A DNA stretch of 64,000 nucleotides from Coprenecus sp902388455 (GTDB taxonomy: Bacteria; Bacteroidota; Bacteroidia; Bacteroidales; UBA932), in NCBI GenBank assembly GCA_963931615.1, contig OZ007032.1, positions 992,001 to 1,056,000 on the forward strand. The letters are read 5' to 3'. A program made the translations under genes and the position numbers. This document shows, piece by piece, positions 59,586 to 64,000 of this stretch; within the stretch, counting starts at the first letter, position 1, and every line of letters starts with the position of its first letter. The notes beneath the pieces are model-generated. The model saw nothing but the letters and a program-made list of their open reading frames with translations, was not told the origin of the DNA and did not search any database.

Positions 59586-61604
59586 ATGACGTCAAAAGAT
59601 AAAACCAACGCAAAGGAGAGAATAGAGTTCCTGCGGCAGGAGCTCAACCGGCACAACTACAGGTACTATGTGCTCAATGATCCCGAGATAACGGATTTTG
59701 AGTACGATGTAATGATGATGGAGCTGGCTGCCCTGGAAAAGATGTATCCCGAACTGACTTCTCCCGACTCTCCTACAGTAAAAGTAGGCAGCGACATAGC
59801 CGGCAGACCTCCCGGCTCGCGGGAGTTCCGTCAGTTCCGCCACCGCTGGCCCATGCTTTCGCTGGGAAACACCTATAATATAGAGGAACTGCAGGACTTC
59901 GACCGGAGGGTCCGGGAGGCCGCCGGCGAGAAGTTCGCCTACAGCTGCGAGCTGAAGTTCGACGGTACGGCCATCTGCCTCAGTTATTCCAGGGGACAGC
60001 TCGTAAGGGCCCTCACGCGGGGGGACGGCACGGTGGGGGACGACGTCACCGAGAATGTCCGGACCATTCCCTCCATACCTTCCGATATAGGGGACGTGCC
60101 CTGGGACTTCGAGATAAGGGGCGAGATCTACATGCCCTTCGCATCCTTCAACTCACTGAATGAGGAACGCGCGGATATCGGGGACACACCCTTTGCCAAC
60201 CCCCGCAACGCCGCCGCCGGCTCCCTCAAGACCCTCGATCCGGAGGAGGTGCGCCGCCGCGGCCTGGAGTGCGTCCTTTATCATATCATAGGAGACAATC
60301 TTCCCTTCAAATACCATTCGGAGGCCCTGCAGTGGGCTGCCGCTCACCATTTTCCCATATCGGAGTATTCCAGGCTCTGCCTGGACATGGACCAGGTGCG
60401 GGAGTATATCAGGGAGTGGGACACCCGCCGCAAGGACCTGCCGTTCGCAACGGACGGCATCGTCATAAAGGTGGACGACCTGGCCCTGCAGGCCCGTCTG
60501 GGCTATACGGCCAAGTCCCCCCGCTGGGCCACGGCCTATAAGTTCAAGCCCGAGCAGGCCCTCACCCCCCTCCTTTCCATTGACTATCAAGTCGGACGTA
60601 CCGGAGCCATAACCCCGGTGGCCAATCTGGAGCCGGTCGCCCTCTCCGGCACCACCGTCAAGCGGGCATCCCTCCACAATGCCGACCAGCTGGAGCAGCT
60701 GGACATCCATATCGGAGACTGGGTCTATGTGGAGAAAGGCGGGGAGATAATCCCAAAGATTACCGGAGTGGAGCTTTCGAAGCGGCCAGAGGGCGCTCCC
60801 CTGCCCCATTTCCCCACCCATTGTCCCGACTGCGGCTCCCTTCTGGTCAAGGACGAGAGCGAGGCCCGGCACTACTGTCTCAACGAGGCATGCCCGACGA
60901 GGGTTAAGGGTGCCTTCCTGCATTTTATCTCCCGTAAGGCCATGAATATCAATGCCGGTGAGGCTACCATCGACCAGCTCTACGACAAGGGGTATATCCG
61001 GGAACTGCCGGACCTCTACCGGCTGGACATGGAAAAGCTCCTGACCCTGGACGGTTGGAAGGAAAAATCCGCCGGTAACTTCCTGGACAGCATAGAGGCT
61101 TCCAAGCGGGTGCCCTTCGGCAGGGTGCTGTTTGCCTTGGGCATCAGACATATAGGCGAGACTACCGCCAAGACCCTCGCGGCCCGTTTCAGGGATATCG
61201 GGGCGATGGAGAAAGCCTCGCGGGAGGAGTTCCTGGATGTGGAGGACATCGGGGATGTGATAGCGGACTCTCTGGTGGAGTATTTTGAAAATGAGGGTCA
61301 TAGAAGAATTATACAGGAACTCCGGAATTTCGGCCTGCAATTTGCAGACAACTCCGCTGCCTCCCGCCTGTCGGACCGTCTCGCCGGCAGTACGGTCGTG
61401 GTTTCGGGCAATTTCTCCCGTCCCAGGGACGAGATGAAGGCCCTGATAGCCGCCCACGGAGGCAAGAACACCGGCTCGATAAGCGGCAAGACCACTTATC
61501 TGCTGGCCGGAGAGAAGGCCGGACCCGAGAAACTGGCGAAGGCTCAGAAACTGGGAGTGAAAGTTATCACCGAAGAAGAATTTTACAGTATTATAAACTC
61601 ATAA
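59586..61604 (+). CDS. ligA: NAD-dependent DNA ligase LigA
   Basis: 672 residues, the normal LigA length. Domain Ia (YYVLNDPEITDFEYDVMM) binds NMN. The adenylation Lys is in SCELKFDGTAICLSY (KxDG). SPRWATAYKFKPEQ is motif V-like. The OB fold follows (VEKGGEIIPKITGVE). A Cys4 zinc finger (CPDCGSLL, then CLNEACPTR) precedes helix-hairpin-helix repeats and a C-terminal BRCT domain (AGSTVVVSGNFSRPRDEMKA). It seals nicks in replication and repair. It heads a plus-strand cluster with fprA, yihY and hydG. Confidence 0.96.
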   Translation: MTSKDKTNAKERIEFLRQELNRHNYRYYVLNDPEITDFEYDVMMMELAALEKMYPELTSPDSPTVKVGSDIAGRPPGSREFRQFRHRWPMLSLGNTYNIEELQDFDRRVREAAGEKFAYSCELKFDGTAICLSYSRGQLVRALTRGDGTVGDDVTENVRTIPSIPSDIGDVPWDFEIRGEIYMPFASFNSLNEERADIGDTPFANPRNAAAGSLKTLDPEEVRRRGLECVLYHIIGDNLPFKYHSEALQWAAAHHFPISEYSRLCLDMDQVREYIREWDTRRKDLPFATDGIVIKVDDLALQARLGYTAKSPRWATAYKFKPEQALTPLLSIDYQVGRTGAITPVANLEPVALSGTTVKRASLHNADQLEQLDIHIGDWVYVEKGGEIIPKITGVELSKRPEGAPLPHFPTHCPDCGSLLVKDESEARHYCLNEACPTRVKGAFLHFISRKAMNINAGEATIDQLYDKGYIRELPDLYRLDMEKLLTLDGWKEKSAGNFLDSIEASKRVPFGRVLFALGIRHIGETTAKTLAARFRDIGAMEKASREEFLDVEDIGDVIADSLVEYFENEGHRRIIQELRNFGLQFADNSAASRLSDRLAGSTVVVSGNFSRPRDEMKALIAAHGGKNTGSISGKTTYLLAGEKAGPEKLAKAQKLGVKVITEEEFYSIINS

Positions 61605-61615
61605 ACCTACACAGT

Positions 61616-62800
61616 ATGATTCAGATCAGCAACAAAGTGTTCTACATCGGAACCAATGACAGAAAGAAACACCTGTTCGAGAACAACTGGCCTCTGCCCA
61701 ACGGAGTGGCCTACAACTCATACATCATCGCCGACGAGCATCCCGCACTGGTGGACACGCTCGAGTACGGCTCGGATCCCGACTACCTCTCCAATATCGA
61801 CACGGCCCTCGGCGGACGCGAGCTGGAGTATCTGGTGGTCAATCACATGGAGCCAGACCATTCCAGCATGATTGGAGAGATTCTCCGCCGCTACCCCAGG
61901 GTGAAGGTGGTGGCTAACTGCAAGACCTTCAAGATACTCGAGTCCTACTATCCCCTGCCTGCGGAGAACGTCTATGAGATCAAGGAGGGCGATATCCTCG
62001 AGCTGGGCTACCACAAGCTCACTTTCGTGATGGTGCCCTGGGTGCACTGGCCTGAGACTATGGTTACATACGACACAGTGGACCAGATTCTCTTCTCCTG
62101 CGACGCATTCGGTTCGTTCGGAACTCTGGACGGAGGCATCTTCGACGATACGGCCAACTTCGATTTCTACGAGGAGGACATGCTGCGCTACTATTCCAAC
62201 ATCGTGGGCAAGTGGAGCGGCATGGTGCAGAAGGCCTTCAAGAAGCTGGAGGGTGTGCCTGTCAGGATTATCTGCCCCTCTCACGGCCTTATATGGCGCA
62301 AGGACCCGGGCAAGGTGCTGGCTCTCTACGACAAGTGGAGCAAGTATGAGGCTGAGGACGGTTTCGTAATCGCCTACGCCTCGATGTACGGCAACACGGA
62401 GAAGTTCGCCGATGAGATAGCCCGTCAGATATCGGCCCTCGGCGTCAGGGATATCCGCGTATATGACGTCTCCAAGACCCATGTCTCCTATCTGCTGACG
62501 GCCATCTGGAAATACAGGGGCCTCGTGCTCGGAAGCTGTGCCTACAACACCGGCATGCACCCGATGATGGCCCTGCTGACCCACGAGATCAGTGTATCGG
62601 CGCCTCAGAACAAGATTCTCGGTCTCTTCGGAGGCTCGAGCTGGAACGGTGCCGGAGTGAAGGCCCTGAAGGAGTTCGCGGAGAAGGCCAAGATGCCTGT
62701 GACCGGCGATCCCGCCGAGTTCCTCGGACGCCCGTTTGCATCAGACTTAGAGAAGACTGCCGCCTTCGCCAAGACCCTCGTGGATGCGATGCGCGGATAA
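61616..62800 (+). CDS. fprA: Flavodiiron protein (FprA-type A flavoprotein)
   Basis: A 394-residue protein. The metallo-beta-lactamase-like diiron domain carries HMEPDHSSM (His77, Glu79, Asp81), a His in VPWVHWPE, Asp in FSCDAFGSFG and His in CPSHGLIW. The C-terminal flavodoxin domain carries YASMYGNTEKFADEI for FMN. Flavodiiron proteins reduce O2 and/or NO to protect anaerobes. It begins 11 bases after ligA and overlaps yihY by 17 bases. The nearby hydG fits an anaerobe that must shield oxygen-sensitive hydrogenase assembly. Confidence 0.92.
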   Translation: MIQISNKVFYIGTNDRKKHLFENNWPLPNGVAYNSYIIADEHPALVDTLEYGSDPDYLSNIDTALGGRELEYLVVNHMEPDHSSMIGEILRRYPRVKVVANCKTFKILESYYPLPAENVYEIKEGDILELGYHKLTFVMVPWVHWPETMVTYDTVDQILFSCDAFGSFGTLDGGIFDDTANFDFYEEDMLRYYSNIVGKWSGMVQKAFKKLEGVPVRIICPSHGLIWRKDPGKVLALYDKWSKYEAEDGFVIAYASMYGNTEKFADEIARQISALGVRDIRVYDVSKTHVSYLLTAIWKYRGLVLGSCAYNTGMHPMMALLTHEISVSAPQNKILGLFGGSSWNGAGVKALKEFAEKAKMPVTGDPAEFLGRPFASDLEKTAAFAKTLVDAMRG

Positions 62801-63710
62801 CATAAGACGGATCCGGGATTTTTTCCGTGACGGAATCTGGGACATCAATACCTCCGACCTTGGCCGGGTAAAGGCCAAGGTCGTCAGGTATATCAGGATA
62901 GTCATACTCACAGCCAAGAATTTCAGCCGTCAGAACGTCGGCCAGCAGGCGGTGGCCCTGAGTTTTTTCACTACCATGGCCTTCGTCCCCTTCCTGGCCG
63001 TAGCCTTCGCCATATCCAACTACGCAGGACTGGGGAATTATCTCAGAGAACTGATATACGAGAATTTCGGACATGATGTGGTAGTGGACCAGATACTCAC
63101 TTTTGCGGACAACATCATAGCCGCTTCCCAGCAGGACATCTACGGGATAATTTCCTCGCTGATCTTCCTCTGGATGGTCATATGGCTGCTGTCACGGGTG
63201 GAATGGTCCTTCAACCGGATATGGAAAGTGGACCGCAACAGAATACTGTGGAAGAGGAGCCTTGCATATATCCTTACGATAGCGGCCTCCCCTTTCATCA
63301 TCATGGTATTCCTGTCCGTGGCCCTTTCCATCTCGGACGGCATCACTGCCATGGGGCTGGAAATACCCTTTCTCAGCTCATTCAGCACATTACTCATCTG
63401 GCTCGCGTTCTTTGCCTTCATGCTGCTGGTACTTACCGTGACGTACATTCTGATACCCAATGCCAAGGTCAAGTTCCTCCCTGCCCTTTCCGCAGCGGTC
63501 ATATCCTCCATTGCGTTCACTGCCGTGCAGTACCTCTATCTGGAAACACAGATGTTCGTATCCAGGATGAATGCCGTTTACGGCGTATTTGCAGCCATAC
63601 CCCTTTTCATGGTGTGGCTGAACATAGGATGGTTCATTGTCCTGCTGGGCTCTGAACTGTCATACGTGTTCCAGAATGTGGACAACTACCCGCTGGAAGA
63701 CATGAGTTGA
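62784..63710 (+). CDS. YihY/BrkB-family inner-membrane protein
   Basis: A 308-residue membrane protein with about six helices. Family marks include NVGQQAVALSFFTTMAFVPF, LGNYLRELIYENFG, WLLSRVEWSFNRIWKV, ITIAASPFIIMVF-like LAYILTIAASPFIIMVFLSV, LIPNAKVKFLPALSAAVISS and the terminal IGWFIVLLGSELSYVFQNV. The family was once called ribonuclease BN in error; its function is not settled. The start lies within the last 17 bases of fprA, indicating coupled translation. Confidence 0.88.
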   Translation: MRCADNIRRIRDFFRDGIWDINTSDLGRVKAKVVRYIRIVILTAKNFSRQNVGQQAVALSFFTTMAFVPFLAVAFAISNYAGLGNYLRELIYENFGHDVVVDQILTFADNIIAASQQDIYGIISSLIFLWMVIWLLSRVEWSFNRIWKVDRNRILWKRSLAYILTIAASPFIIMVFLSVALSISDGITAMGLEIPFLSSFSTLLIWLAFFAFMLLVLTVTYILIPNAKVKFLPALSAAVISSIAFTAVQYLYLETQMFVSRMNAVYGVFAAIPLFMVWLNIGWFIVLLGSELSYVFQNVDNYPLEDMS

Positions 63711-63734
63711 TAACTTTTAAAAGATTGATATACA

Positions 63735-64000
63735 ATGAATACAGAACTGACTAAAGGCTTTGTCGACTTTATCGACGACAACAGGCTGCAGTCCCTGATA
63801 CACGATACCAAGGAAGACCCTGCAGTCTATCGGGAAATCCTTAAGAAGTCCCTTTCCAAACAACCCCTGACTGTTGAGGAAACAGCCGCGCTTATAGCAG
63901 TGAACTCTCCCGAGGGCCTGCACGAGATCTTCGAGACCGCCAGGGAGCTCAAGCGCTCGGTCTACGGCAACCGCATCGTGCTCTTCGCACCACTCTACAT
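63735..64000 (+). CDS. hydG: [FeFe]-hydrogenase maturase HydG, N-terminal part (runs off the window)
   Basis: The first 88 codons of a HydG/ThiH-like radical SAM enzyme. SLSKQPLTVEETAALIAVNS and KRSVYGNRIVLFAPLY match the HydG N-terminus just before its CX3CX2C cluster. HydG cleaves tyrosine to supply CO and cyanide for the hydrogenase H-cluster. ThiH is the main alternative, but the YGNRIVLFAPLY form is HydG-like. It starts 24 bases after yihY, so it likely shares the ligA-fprA-yihY transcript. The radical SAM motif itself lies beyond the window. Confidence 0.8.
   Translation, partial: MNTELTKGFVDFIDDNRLQSLIHDTKEDPAVYREILKKSLSKQPLTVEETAALIAVNSPEGLHEIFETARELKRSVYGNRIVLFAPLY

Noticed and set aside
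60153..61457. 434-codon open frame antisense to ligA
   Set aside because: ligA is certain over its whole length, and the antisense protein shows only low-complexity Gly/Leu/Val patterns.
1..64000. CRISPR array, rRNA or tRNA genes
   Set aside because: Reading both strands I saw no regularly spaced direct repeats of CRISPR type and no recognisable tRNA or rRNA segment; a dedicated covariance-model scan would be decisive.

Overview
The window looks like a chromosome segment of a Bacteroidales bacterium, probably a gut species. The evidence is Bacteroidetes -7 promoter boxes (TAnnTTTG), a TamL-type lipoprotein, PPi-type phosphofructokinase, a class A2 beta-lactamase, IntDOT-like recombinases and Bacteroides-style mobilisation genes. 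The genus cannot be fixed from the sequence; the GC-rich housekeeping part would suit a Rikenellaceae-like organism, but that is only an inference. Positions of short sites were counted by eye and may be off by one base.

Region 1 (1-43,090) is AT-rich accessory DNA. At the left, 51-6,849 (minus) is a five-gene operon: XRE repressor, NurA-like nuclease, HerA-like ATPase, GHKL/Hsp90-type ATPase and radical SAM protein. It is followed by the ruin of a type I hsdS gene (6,993-7,648). From 7,686 to 14,065 comes the backbone of a mobilizable element: hypothetical protein, relaxase, MobC, candidate oriT, primase-like protein, DUF3987 ATPase, excisionase-like HTH, an HNH nuclease and a membrane protein. 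Its cargo (14,404-20,196, plus) is a seven-gene operon. Three TIR proteins, one TIR-SLOG protein, an Nmad2 protein, a 5-hmdU-kinase-helical-domain protein and a thymidylate-synthase homologue are packed with almost no gaps.

The tyrosine integrase of that outer element is cut in two. Its first 319 codons are at 40,933-41,888 and its last 49 codons at 20,288-20,455. Both pieces end in the same 17-bp direct repeat, which encodes the catalytic HxxR box. Between them lies a second element of about 20.5 kb (20,456-40,949). It holds two tandem IntDOT-like recombinases, ParA, two excisionase-like genes, DUF3408, MobC, a relaxase and a third recombinase. It also carries a three-gene restriction-modification set behind a possible invertible segment, and a four-gene methyltransferase/unknown/AAA/PIN operon. 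The inner element therefore appears to have integrated into the conserved active-site codons of its host element's integrase. A four-fold HTH zinc-ribbon gene (41,981-42,892) and a repeat-rich end region complete the outer element.

Region 2 (43,092-64,000) is GC-rich core chromosome. A minus-strand run carries speA-like decarboxylase, SpoU methyltransferase, acyl-CoA ligase, rlmD, class A beta-lactamase and mnmE. Divergent from it is tamL, which meets kdsA stop-to-stop. A second minus-strand run is pfk, GH13 amylase, sugar kinase-like, rarA and kdsA. A plus-strand run is ligA, fprA, yihY and the start of hydG, which leaves the window.

The accessory part holds several predicted defence or conflict loci: the NurA/HerA/GHKL/SAM operon, the TIR/nucleotide-modification operon, the GIY-YIG-helicase RM set and the MTase/AAA/PIN operon. 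The mobile backbones supply transfer and integration. No tRNA, rRNA or CRISPR array was recognised.
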